A stretch of DNA of 47,495 nucleotides from VGJV01 sp964646415 (GTDB taxonomy: Bacteria; Patescibacteriota; Minisyncoccia; UBA6257; 2-01-FULL-56-20): contig CAZYEL010000006.1 of NCBI GenBank assembly GCA_964646415.1, positions 1-47,495 of the forward strand, written 5' to 3'. Within the stretch, counting starts at the first letter, position 1; every line of letters starts with the position of its first letter. Both the position numbers and the translations under genes were made by a program. The notes under the pieces are model-generated. The model saw nothing but the letters and a program-made list of their open reading frames with translations. It searched no databases and was not told the origin of the DNA. Positions 31,592-38,584 of the stretch are shown in pieces.

Positions 31592-31682
31592 TGATACTGA
31601 TAACTTATAACCGATAACGGCGCGCAGATACAAGCCGCACCCGATTCGTTATAAGTCATACGTTATTGGTTATAAGTATTTA
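31592..31682. repeat. paired inverted heptad arrays between htrA-like gene and clpB
   Basis: The left arm is TGATACT, GATAACT, TATAACC, GATAACG (31592-31619), the spacer 28 bp, and the right arm GTTATAA, GTCATAC, GTTATTG, GTTATAA, GTATTTA (31648-31682). The inverse relation is clear (TATAAC/GTTATA). The right arm includes the stop codon of the protease gene. Confidence 0.9.
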
Positions 31683-32936
31683 ATCCGTCGGCCGCTTCGC
31701 CAGCGTCGCGGTGAGCGTAAGCGTCTTCGTGCCGCGGCGGACAGTGAGCGTCACTTTCTCACCCACATCCTTTGCCGCAATCATGTCGACCAGCAGATGA
31801 TCCTTGTCCACTTTGGCGCCGTTCACTTCAAGAATAATATCCTCCGCGAGCACTCCTGCTTTCTCTGCCGGAGAACCGGGAGCGACCGCAGGTCCGTCTT
31901 CCGTGCCGCGCACCAATGCACCGTACTCTACCGCAAGCTTCTGCTTCTTCGCCACTTCGGGAACGATAAGTGCGTAGCGGACACCCAGAAACGGCGTCTG
32001 AATCTCCCCGGTATTCTTAACCGACGCAATCGCGCGCTTCGCGCGATTCACCGGTATCGCAAAACCCACATTTTGGGCATAGGAAGCAATCGCAGTGTTG
32101 ATGCCTATCACCTCGCCCCGGAGATTCAAGAGCGGACCCCCCGAGTTCCCGGGGTTGATCGCCGCATCGGTCTGGAGCACTCCCGTAATCGTTTCAACCA
32201 TATCGCCGCCCGAAGCCGTCACCGTACGCGCAAGCCCGGAAATCACCCCCACGGAAACCGTGTTGCGAAACTCGCCAAGCGCGTTCCCAATCGCGATTGC
32301 GGTCTGCCCAAGCTCCACAGAGTCGGAATCACCAAGCTCCACCATGGTAAGCCCCTTTGCATTAACCTTTAAAATCGCGAGGTCCTGCACCGGGTCACGC
32401 GCAAGTACTTTCGCATCATACTTTTTCCCGTCGTTGGCGAGCACAGTGTAGGACGCCCGTGTGTCGCTCACTACGTGCTTATTCGTAAGCACCAACCCGT
32501 CGGAAGAAATAATGAATCCACTCCCTCCGCCCACATCCTCCTCCCGCGTCCCCTTCTCGCACGGAGTGAAAAATTCCGGCGCATCGCCGAAGAATTGCCG
32601 GAACTCCGGGGGAAGATTTCTGAAAGGGCTCGAGGGACAGTTCTCGATAATGGGAACATTCTTTGTAACAGTGATGGACACAACCGCCGGCTCCGCCTTC
32701 TTCACCGCCGCAACTACCGCTTTTTCGTAATCAATCGCCGGCTGATACAGCGGCGCGGGTGCTTGTGCCGCCGCCCCGCGCGGCGCATTTGTCGCCGACG
32801 GCACAAAGAACGAATAAATCCCGTTCATAATGTCGCCCAAGAAATTTGCCTGCGCTGCAGGCACAAATAAGAGCGCAAGCGCACACGCGCCTGCGACAAC
32901 GCCCCCTATAAATATTCCTGAAGGTTTTTTCATCAT
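31680..32936 (-). CDS. HtrA/DegP-type serine protease
   Basis: The 418-residue protein is exported or membrane-anchored through the N-terminal helix (GIFIGGVVAGACALALLFVPAAQA). Its trypsin-like domain has catalytic His154 (TNKHVV), Asp185 (QDLAILK) and Ser265 (NPGNSGGPLL). One PDZ domain lies at about 310-415 (GSPAEKAGVLAEDIILEVNGAKVDKDHLLVDMI). Two cysteines near 100 and 126 could form a disulfide. It degrades or holds misfolded surface proteins. TATTAT boxes lie 7 bases before either of the two adjacent start codons (32936 or 32933). Confidence 0.96.
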   Translation of the reverse strand: MMKKPSGIFIGGVVAGACALALLFVPAAQANFLGDIMNGIYSFFVPSATNAPRGAAAQAPAPLYQPAIDYEKAVVAAVKKAEPAVVSITVTKNVPIIENCPSSPFRNLPPEFRQFFGDAPEFFTPCEKGTREEDVGGGSGFIISSDGLVLTNKHVVSDTRASYTVLANDGKKYDAKVLARDPVQDLAILKVNAKGLTMVELGDSDSVELGQTAIAIGNALGEFRNTVSVGVISGLARTVTASGGDMVETITGVLQTDAAINPGNSGGPLLNLRGEVIGINTAIASYAQNVGFAIPVNRAKRAIASVKNTGEIQTPFLGVRYALIVPEVAKKQKLAVEYGALVRGTEDGPAVAPGSPAEKAGVLAEDIILEVNGAKVDKDHLLVDMIAAKDVGEKVTLTVRRGTKTLTLTATLAKRPTD

Positions 32937-32943
32937 CTCTATA

Positions 32944-32949
32944 ATAATA
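32944..32949 (-). promoter_or_regulatory. -10 box, leaderless-type promoter
   Basis: TATTAT ends 7 bases before the ATG at 32936. An overlapping TATTAT is 7 bases before the second ATG at 32933. Confidence 0.65.
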
Positions 32950-33006
32950 GAGGATTGCCCCTTACGTAATTAATATAACGACATTTTGAGGACTTCGCAA
33001 CGAAAA

Positions 33007-34308
33007 TCAGGAAGTTGTGGCGTCCGCGATGATGCGAACCGCTTCCCGGATTTCTTCCGGCGTTGTGTACTTTCCCATACTGAACCGCACGCTCTCACTC
33101 GCTCTTTTCTTCGAATGCCCAAGCGCGTGCACCACATGGGAGGGCGCGGCGGCACGGCTGCTGCATGCGGGCCCTGCGGACGCCGCGAGTCCGGCGATGT
33201 CTAACTTCGTAAGCAGCTCTTGGGCGGCACTCCCGGGAAAATACACGTTAAGGATGCCAGAAAGAGTGCGTGGGGAATTTTCTACCCCGTTCATTTCCGC
33301 CCGCGGACATGCCTTTTTAATTCCCGACCACAATTCTTCCCGCAGTGCGCCGAGGCGCACCCGCTCCTTTGCGCGCGCGGCTGCCGCAAGGCGCGCAGCT
33401 GCCGCGAACCCCGCGATGCCGGGCACGTTTTCCGTTCCCGACCGGAGCCCGAACTCCTGCCCGCCACCCGTGACTATCGGGGACAAGTAACCAGTGACAA
33501 GGGACGAGGGGGAGCGGGAACCTTGTTCCTTGTTCTTTGTTCCTTGTTCCTGCGAATGCACGTACAATACCCCCACCCCCTTCGGCCCATATATTTTATG
33601 CGCGGAGAGCGTGAGCATATCCACGCCGAGCCCCTCTATATTACAATCGAGAAACTGAAAAGCTTGCACAGCGTCGGTATGAAAGAACGGCCATGCGTCA
33701 TGCGTCATGGGCCATGGGCCATGGATTCTCCGCCGTGACGCCTGGCCCGTGACGCGTGACGCTCTGAAATTCCTTATGATTTTAGAAATTTCAGAAATTG
33801 GCTGCACCGTCCCCACTTCATTGTTCGCATACATGACCGAGACCAGCGCCGTCCGCTCGTTTAACGCGCTCTCCAGCTTGTGTAGGTCGATAATCCCCTC
33901 GCGGCTCACGGGAATTTCCACCACTTCAGCGCCCTCCTTTTCCAAATCATGCGCGGTTTCCCGGACAGACTCATGCTCAACCGAAGATATTACAATTCTC
34001 AATTTTGATTTGTTTCGTCCCGCCCCGAATGCGGCGGCGGCTTTTCGAAACGCGCCCCTGAGCGCAAGATTATTCGCCTCCGTTGCCGACCCCGTAAAAA
34101 TAACTTCGCGAAATCCGGCGGCTGCCGGACGTCCGATGCTCTTCGCAATCGCCTCGCGCGCTTTGTCCACCGCCGCAATCGCTTCCTGCCCAAATGCATG
34201 GAGCGAACCGGGGTTGCCGAACTTCTCCGAAAAATAGGGCGCCATCGCCCGCATGACTAGCGGGTCAACCGGCGTCGTCGCGGCGTAATCGAGATATATG
34301 TGAGCCAT
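33007..34308 (-). CDS. cysteine desulfurase with two in-frame repeat insertions
   Basis: The 433-residue PLP enzyme (NifS/IscS family) takes sulfur from cysteine for Fe-S clusters and thio-modified tRNA. The family start YLDYAATTPVDP, SSVEHESV, the PLP lysine motif TLSAHKIYGPKG and the catalytic Cys loop GPACSSRAAAPSHVV are all intact. It exceeds the usual length (about 380-390) because of two insertions. One, RASRVTGQASRRRIHGPWPMTHDAWP, precedes FFHTDAVQAF; the other, SQEQGTKNKEQGSRSPSSLVTGYLS, lies between VLYVH and the GGGQEFGLRSGTENV loop. Both are encoded by paired heptad arrays. Confidence 0.95.
   Translation of the reverse strand: MAHIYLDYAATTPVDPLVMRAMAPYFSEKFGNPGSLHAFGQEAIAAVDKAREAIAKSIGRPAAAGFREVIFTGSATEANNLALRGAFRKAAAAFGAGRNKSKLRIVISSVEHESVRETAHDLEKEGAEVVEIPVSREGIIDLHKLESALNERTALVSVMYANNEVGTVQPISEISKIIRNFRASRVTGQASRRRIHGPWPMTHDAWPFFHTDAVQAFQFLDCNIEGLGVDMLTLSAHKIYGPKGVGVLYVHSQEQGTKNKEQGSRSPSSLVTGYLSPIVTGGGQEFGLRSGTENVPGIAGFAAAARLAAAARAKERVRLGALREELWSGIKKACPRAEMNGVENSPRTLSGILNVYFPGSAAQELLTKLDIAGLAASAGPACSSRAAAPSHVVHALGHSKKRASESVRFSMGKYTTPEEIREAVRIIADATTS
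33482..33555. repeat. paired inverted heptad arrays inside the cysteine desulfurase gene (1)
   Basis: The left arm is GACAAGT, AACCAGT, GACAAGG, GACGAGG (33482-33509), the spacer 11 bp, and the right arm CCTTGTT, CCTTGTT, CTTTGTT, CCTTGTT, CCTGCGA (33521-33555). The open frame is kept. Confidence 0.92.
33692..33762. repeat. paired inverted heptad arrays inside the cysteine desulfurase gene (2)
   Basis: The left arm is CATGCGT twice, CATGGGC twice, CATGGAT (33692-33726), the spacer 8 bp, and the right arm GTGACGC, CTGGCCC, GTGACGC, GTGACGC (33735-33762). Reverse-complemented, the right arm reads GCGTCAC, GGGCCAG, matching the left arm's GCGTCAT, GGGCCAT. Confidence 0.92.
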
Positions 34309-34337
34309 TAGAACTTAGCCATTAGGACTTACGATTC
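34303..34337. repeat. heptad array at the cysteine desulfurase start
   Basis: Five words: AGCCATT, AGAACTT, AGCCATT, AGGACTT, ACGATTC. They cover the start codon of the desulfurase and the stop of the TrmB-like gene. Possible opposing words (CGGTCGG, CTAATGG, CTAGAAG) lie about 600 bp away at 34934-34953, at the other end of the TrmB-like gene. Confidence 0.8.
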
Positions 34338-34931
34338 GGGGCACATGTCCCACATGTATTCAAACCATGTGCGGAAAGAATCCGCAAGATTTTTATTCAC
34401 GATGACCGTAAACATAATTTCGTCGTCAGTCCCCACCTTCCCAAGATATTGATGATGCATAATATTGACGCGATCCCCGAAAACATCAATGCCGGAAGTC
34501 GTTGAATATTTCTTCGGCAAGAACTTATATTCCTTTCCTACGCACTCGAGAATCGGATGGTGATTTTCTTTCACGCCATAATCGAATAAGTGGCGCATCG
34601 GAATATTTTTTCTCTTCATCTGCTCAAGAAATCCCGGTGCGAACGACTTCACTCGCTCATCAAGCCACGCACCCTGCGCGCCAATCGAATAAAAAGGTTC
34701 GCCCACTTTTATAATGTCGCGCATGTAGTGTTTCCATCCCTCCTTGCCACGGTAGGTGTACACCCGATATTCGGGAGGAGTATCGAAATGCAGCTTCTCA
34801 AGCTCCGGTAAAACTTTATTTATCGCCTCCGCTTTTTCGTTCACTATTTCAAGCAGTTTTTTCGGCTCGCACGCCTGATATTTATTTTCCGTAGATTCGA
34901 CAATTTCAATCACCAGCCCCTTTTCGAGCAA
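34329..34931 (-). CDS. TrmB-like regulator, C-terminal part without HTH
   Basis: The 200-residue frame starts with TTG. Its first residues (LLEKGLVIEIVESTENKYQACEPKKLLEIVNEKAEAINKVLPELEKL) match the end of the TrmB winged helix, the following coiled coil and then the effector-binding domain. The first ~50 residues of a TrmB protein, with the DNA-binding helices, are missing. In the same frame just upstream are PLADR and then the TAG stop of the exonuclease gene. The boundaries carry heptad words on both sides. It could be a pseudogene or a working ligand-binding protein. Confidence 0.7.
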   Translation of the reverse strand: MLEKGLVIEIVESTENKYQACEPKKLLEIVNEKAEAINKVLPELEKLHFDTPPEYRVYTYRGKEGWKHYMRDIIKVGEPFYSIGAQGAWLDERVKSFAPGFLEQMKRKNIPMRHLFDYGVKENHHPILECVGKEYKFLPKKYSTTSGIDVFGDRVNIMHHQYLGKVGTDDEIMFTVIVNKNLADSFRTWFEYMWDMCPES

Positions 34932-34946
34932 ACGGTCGGCTAATGG

Positions 34947-35531
34947 CTAGAAGAGCCGCGCCGTCGGAATCTGCAGTGTAGGGAACGTTACCTTGAGCAG
35001 TTTCCCCGTCCCGCGCTCCGGCACCATCAAAAACCCCTGCCGCCGATAGAGGTCATAAATTCCTTTCGTGAGCCGCACGTCTTTCAGGCAATACTCTTTA
35101 AGCTCCGCGATTTTCCCCGCCCGATAGAGCTCCGGCGCTTCCGACCCGGCTTTGTCCTTCCCCGCGCCAAGGTTTGCTTCCGCTACCTTGCTCAAGCTGA
35201 TGCGCGAGCCCGTCGCCATCTCGATTTCCTTGAGCAAGTCCACCCGCTCCTTCTGCCACAAGTCCGGCTTCGTCCCTGTTTTGAAACGCCCGAAGTATGC
35301 CTGGAGCACGGGTACGTCATACCGGTTGATGCTAAACCCCACGATGCGATTCGCGGTGTCGAACAAGTCCGCCACCGCGCGCATCTCGGACTCCTCAAAG
35401 CAAAAATACTTGTCCTGATTGTAGGAATACATGCCTACCACGGAAATTTTCAAGGCCTCGAAGTTGTCCCACCCCACGCCGGGGTCGGTGAAAAAATTCT
35501 GCGTTTCGATGTCGAAGGCTAACGTATCCAT
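34947..35531 (-). CDS. DEDDy-type 3'-5' exonuclease (YprB/RNase_H_2-like)
   Basis: This protein of about 194 residues has Exo I AFDIETQNFF (Asp, Glu), Exo II GFSINRYDVPVLQAYF (Asp), and Exo III EYCLKDVRLTKGIYDL (Tyr and Asp four residues apart), the DEDDy layout. It probably removes nucleotides from single-stranded DNA or RNA. The start is at 35531 (or 35537); a longer frame to 35573 translates heptad words (KLKALNLTLNA). It lies between the YkuK-like and TrmB-like genes. Confidence 0.85.
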   Translation of the reverse strand: MDTLAFDIETQNFFTDPGVGWDNFEALKISVVGMYSYNQDKYFCFEESEMRAVADLFDTANRIVGFSINRYDVPVLQAYFGRFKTGTKPDLWQKERVDLLKEIEMATGSRISLSKVAEANLGAGKDKAGSEAPELYRAGKIAELKEYCLKDVRLTKGIYDLYRRQGFLMVPERGTGKLLKVTFPTLQIPTARLF

Positions 35532-35537
35532 TGGCAT

Positions 35538-35607
35538 AGCGTTAAGCGTTAAGTTTAAAGCTTTAAGTTTCACCTACTTACCACTTATCACTTAACGCTA
35601 TCCTATA
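35538..35607. repeat. paired inverted heptad arrays between two nuclease genes
   Basis: The left arm is AGCGTTA twice, AGTTTAA, AGCTTTA, AGTTTCA (35538-35572). The right arm follows directly: CCTACTT, ACCACTT, ATCACTT, AACGCTA, TCCTATA (35573-35607). The arms are five plus five with no spacer. Confidence 0.92.
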
Positions 35608-36082
35608 CGTGCCTGTCCGCCACGTTTGTCGCCGCATAGCTCTCCGGTTTCGTTTTCGCCTCAAAATTATTGGCGCGTATCATCCCCACCACTTCTTGAA
35701 TCATGGGTTTTGTGGAACCGTTTTCACCCACATCCACGTGAATTTCAAAACTGAACTGGGGCGCGGATGCCTGTTTTAATTCCCCAAGCACATCTTTCGC
35801 GATATCAAGTGAAATGAGAGCTTCTTTGATTATACGGTCGCGAAGCGTGTGGATAGAGCCATATTCCAAACGCCTCCAAAAATACCTCCCGCCGTTTCCG
35901 ATGCGGTGCACGACAAGAGCAGTCACAAAATCGGCTTTGTTTTCCGGTAAACGCTCCGAGTCGGTTCCGATCGTAACTTTGTATTTCCGCCTTGTATCCT
36001 CATTCATAAAACGAATAATCTCCCGGACCACTTGCGGCACCGAGAGCTTGAATCCGAGGGAACTGTTCAAAAATTCAGGCAT
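35603..36082 (-). CDS. YkuK/DUF458 RNase H-like protein
   Basis: The 159-residue protein has the DUF458 signature: VTIGTDSERL...ADFVTALVVHRIGNGGRYFWRR in the first strand pair, EIHVDVGENGSTKPMIQEVVGMIRANNFEAKTKPESYAATNVADRH at the end, with Asp and His residues placed as in RNase H folds. Function is not established for the family. The C-terminal codon region touches the heptad array at 35607. Confidence 0.88.
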   Translation of the reverse strand: MPEFLNSSLGFKLSVPQVVREIIRFMNEDTRRKYKVTIGTDSERLPENKADFVTALVVHRIGNGGRYFWRRLEYGSIHTLRDRIIKEALISLDIAKDVLGELKQASAPQFSFEIHVDVGENGSTKPMIQEVVGMIRANNFEAKTKPESYAATNVADRHV

Positions 36083-36136
36083 TGTATAACGAGATGAACT
36101 ATATTCTTATAAACTTGCGGCGTCAACGCGGCGTAT

Positions 36137-36178
36137 GAATCAAGAATCACGAATCATGAGTCATGAGTCATGAGTAGG
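36137..36178. repeat. heptad array downstream of 36082
   Basis: Six words: GAATCAA, GAATCAC, GAATCAT, GAGTCAT, GAGTCAT, GAGTAGG. Weak opposing words (ATTCTTG) occur at about 36201-36230, after a CAAGGTTCAACCTCGG palindrome. Confidence 0.85.
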
Positions 36179-36277
36179 AAGTACCAAGGTTCAACCTCGG
36201 TATTCTTGCCCCTTGGAATTCTTGCGCAACAACATTCGCGCCGCAAACCTCCGAGCATTTTGAAAGTCGGCGTATAA

Positions 36278-36542
36278 ATCCCGTTAGAAATTCCCGCGGG
36301 GTATTTGAATCCCCGCTGGAATTAGACCTGTTCCCTAATAATTTTCGTAAGCGGAATCTTCAGATTTTAGGCGAGGCGAAGCAAAAATTTTGAAGCATAT
36401 ACAGCGTATCTGGTGAAAAATCTTTGCAAAGCCGTAGCCAAAATATGGAAATTCCGATAGAAAGGTTATTAGGGAACAGGTCTATTATCCGAAACAACGG
36501 CTTGGCGCCGCAAGTGGCGGGGTATTACATCTCTAACGGGAT
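36278..36542. repeat. CCCGTTAGA-type element carrying a nested MITE
   Basis: Outer arms ATCCCGTTAGA (36278-36288) and TCTAACGGGAT (36532-36542). The middle is interrupted by the element at 36324-36483. Confidence 0.85.
36324..36483. mobile_element. MITE-like element with 18-bp perfect terminal inverted repeats
   Basis: AGACCTGTTCCCTAATAA (36324-36341) is exactly inverted at 36466-36483. ATT occurs on both outer sides (36321-36323 and 36484-36486), a likely 3-bp target duplication. The 124-bp interior has no open frame of note and shows a second, weaker inner pairing (CGGAAT/ATTCCG). The element is inserted into a CCCGTTAGA-type repeat. Confidence 0.85.
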
Positions 36543-36595
36543 AAAATTACCTCGCTAATCGGTGGACTAGCGAGGCGAAATTTCTTGAGAAAAAA

Positions 36596-36895
36596 TTATC
36601 CAGTTTTTCTTAGCTTTTCAAACCGCTCGTATCTCAATCTCTTGGCTATCATTCGAATTATATTAAGCGCATAGACAAGAACAAGAATAGCGAGGACCGC
36701 ATTATAAACCCAGAAAAAGTTCAGTTGAACCCCGACAACTTTCCCCAAACCGCACACTAAAGCGGCAGTGCCTGCTACGAGGGCTACTCCAGTTATTACG
36801 AAGGCAAAAAACGCCAGGACGATCATGATTATAAGAACCCGCTTACTCGCCGGTGCTTTACTGGATTCTCTGCTAATTCTGCTCATTAAATTCAT
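36596..36895 (-). CDS. small two-helix membrane protein
   Basis: The 99-residue protein has a basic N-terminus, then two membrane helices (about 20-48 and 55-82) and a basic C-terminus (RMIAKRLRYERFEKLRKTG). No family was recognised. It is the only gene in the window with a clear AAGGAG Shine-Dalgarno sequence, 2 bases before the first ATG (36895) and 11 before the second (36886), so the second Met may be the true start. Confidence 0.7.
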   Translation of the reverse strand: MNLMSRISRESSKAPASKRVLIIMIVLAFFAFVITGVALVAGTAALVCGLGKVVGVQLNFFWVYNAVLAILVLVYALNIIRMIAKRLRYERFEKLRKTG

Positions 36896-36993
36896 AACTC
36901 CTTTTCAATTGTTGCGCGGAAGTAATCCTGCCGCGCGCGCCGTTTGATTCCGGCCTACGAACTAATATACACTAAAAAAACCGCTACGCCAGG

Positions 36994-37022
36994 TTGTGAG
37001 CTTGCCTCGCCTACATTACAAT
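36994..37022 (+). promoter_or_regulatory. phosphomannomutase promoter, leaderless type
   Basis: TTGTGA (36994-36999), a 17-bp spacer and TACAAT (37017-37022) ending 7 bases before the ATG at 37030. Confidence 0.8.
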
Positions 37023-37029
37023 AAATGCT

Positions 37030-38481
37030 ATGAAAATAAATCCTTACATATTCAGAAATTATGACATCCGCGGAATCGCCGACGTGGACCTCGACCCGGA
37101 AAAAGTCGAGGCGATTGGGAAAGCATACGGCACCTTCCTCCGCCGAAGAAAAATACGGCAGACGGTAGTGGGGTATGATTGCCGGCTCACAGGCCCGCAA
37201 TACCATGACGCGCTCGTGCGCGGCATGGCTGCGACGGGGATAGACATCATCGACCTTGGCATGGTAATGACGCAAATGGTGTACTTCGGGCAATACCGAT
37301 TCCAGACCAACGGCGGAGTGATGATTACCGCATCGCACAACCCTTGGAATTATAACGGCTTCAAGCTTGCAACTGGATTTTCCAGCAACACTCAAATAGA
37401 GGACGTACAAGAAATACGAAAAATGGTAGAGGAAGAAACATTCTTCAAACCGGAAAAGACTGGAACAGTCACCGCACTCAAAGACAGCGCGTGGGATGAT
37501 TTTGTGGAAGACTATGCGCGCGACGTGCTGAAACGAGTGGACATAAAAAGTAAATTTAAAATTGTGGTTGACGCCGGGCGTGGAACGACGGGGCTCTTCA
37601 ACCCAAAGATATTTGAAAGAGCGGGGTGCGAGGTCATGGGTTACAATCTCGAACCGGATGGGCATTTCCCCATCGGCACGCCCGACCCCACCGCCACCGT
37701 GGTTATGGAGCGTGTCAGCAAAGCAGTTCTTGAAAACAAAGCTGATTTTGGAGTCACCTTTGATGGAGACGGCGACCGTATCGGCATTGTGGATGAAAAG
37801 GGAAATGTGCTATGGAACGATGTGCTCCTTGCAATTTATTCCAAAGAGATACTCGAGCGTTTTCCTAACTCAAAAATTATTTATAACGGACTCTGTTCCC
37901 AGCTCACCGCTAAAGTCATCGAGCAAAACGGCGGTACACCAATCATGTGGCGCACCGGATATCCCTTTATAAAAGCGAAGATTGCCGAAACAGGCGCCGC
38001 CTTTGGCGGTGAGCTTTCGGGCCATTTCTTTTTCGCCGACAATGCATACGGCTACGATGACGCAACCTATGCCACGCTCCGCATCCTTGAGTATCTTTCA
38101 GATAAAAACGTGTCGCTCAATGCCCTGTGTCGCGAATTTCCGCATTACATCTCCTCTCCAGAAATAAAAATTGGCTGTCCGGACGATAAAAAAGTCAAGG
38201 TAATAAAAGACTTGTCGGTGAAATTCAAACGCGACTTCCCCAATGCGAAGATCACTGACGACAAAGTTATTCCAGACGACGACGGCACGCGCGCGGATTT
38301 CCCCGACGGCATGATTATCCTACGCGCCTCGCAAAATGGTCCCTATATCACCACAAAATTTGAAGCGCGAGATCAAGAAACGTACGATGAGCGAAAACGC
38401 TACGTAAAAGCAATCCTCCAAAGCTATCCCGAGATGATTTGGGAAGACGAACTCGCGGTGAATCTGCACTCGCTCGATTAA
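37030..38481 (+). CDS. phosphomannomutase/phosphoglucomutase
   Basis: This 483-residue alpha-D-phosphohexomutase interconverts hexose 6- and 1-phosphates. The four domains carry the usual motifs: FRNYDIRGIAD at the start, the phosphoserine loop TASHNPWNYNGFK with Ser102, the metal loop TFDGDGDRIG, sugar-specificity GGELSGHFFF, and a C-terminal phosphate-binding domain. It feeds the sugar nucleotidyltransferase encoded at 27 kb and surface glycan synthesis. It is a single-gene unit. Confidence 0.95.
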   Translation: MKINPYIFRNYDIRGIADVDLDPEKVEAIGKAYGTFLRRRKIRQTVVGYDCRLTGPQYHDALVRGMAATGIDIIDLGMVMTQMVYFGQYRFQTNGGVMITASHNPWNYNGFKLATGFSSNTQIEDVQEIRKMVEEETFFKPEKTGTVTALKDSAWDDFVEDYARDVLKRVDIKSKFKIVVDAGRGTTGLFNPKIFERAGCEVMGYNLEPDGHFPIGTPDPTATVVMERVSKAVLENKADFGVTFDGDGDRIGIVDEKGNVLWNDVLLAIYSKEILERFPNSKIIYNGLCSQLTAKVIEQNGGTPIMWRTGYPFIKAKIAETGAAFGGELSGHFFFADNAYGYDDATYATLRILEYLSDKNVSLNALCREFPHYISSPEIKIGCPDDKKVKVIKDLSVKFKRDFPNAKITDDKVIPDDDGTRADFPDGMIILRASQNGPYITTKFEARDQETYDERKRYVKAILQSYPEMIWEDELAVNLHSLD

Positions 38482-38584
38482 TACACGGCCACTTTACTAC
38501 TCCATGCCCGCAAACCACACAGCGGTGTGTTTGAGTTTTATGCCTTCTTATACGACAATATAGACACTATAAAGTACCCAATAA

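Noticed and set aside
36137..36178. Short regular repeats resembling a mini CRISPR array
   Set aside because: The words are 7 bp and contiguous, with no unique spacers of 25-40 bp and no cas genes in the window.
36955..37665. Minus-strand open frame opposite phosphomannomutase
   Set aside because: The plus-strand enzyme is complete with all motifs, and the antisense frame shows no domain.
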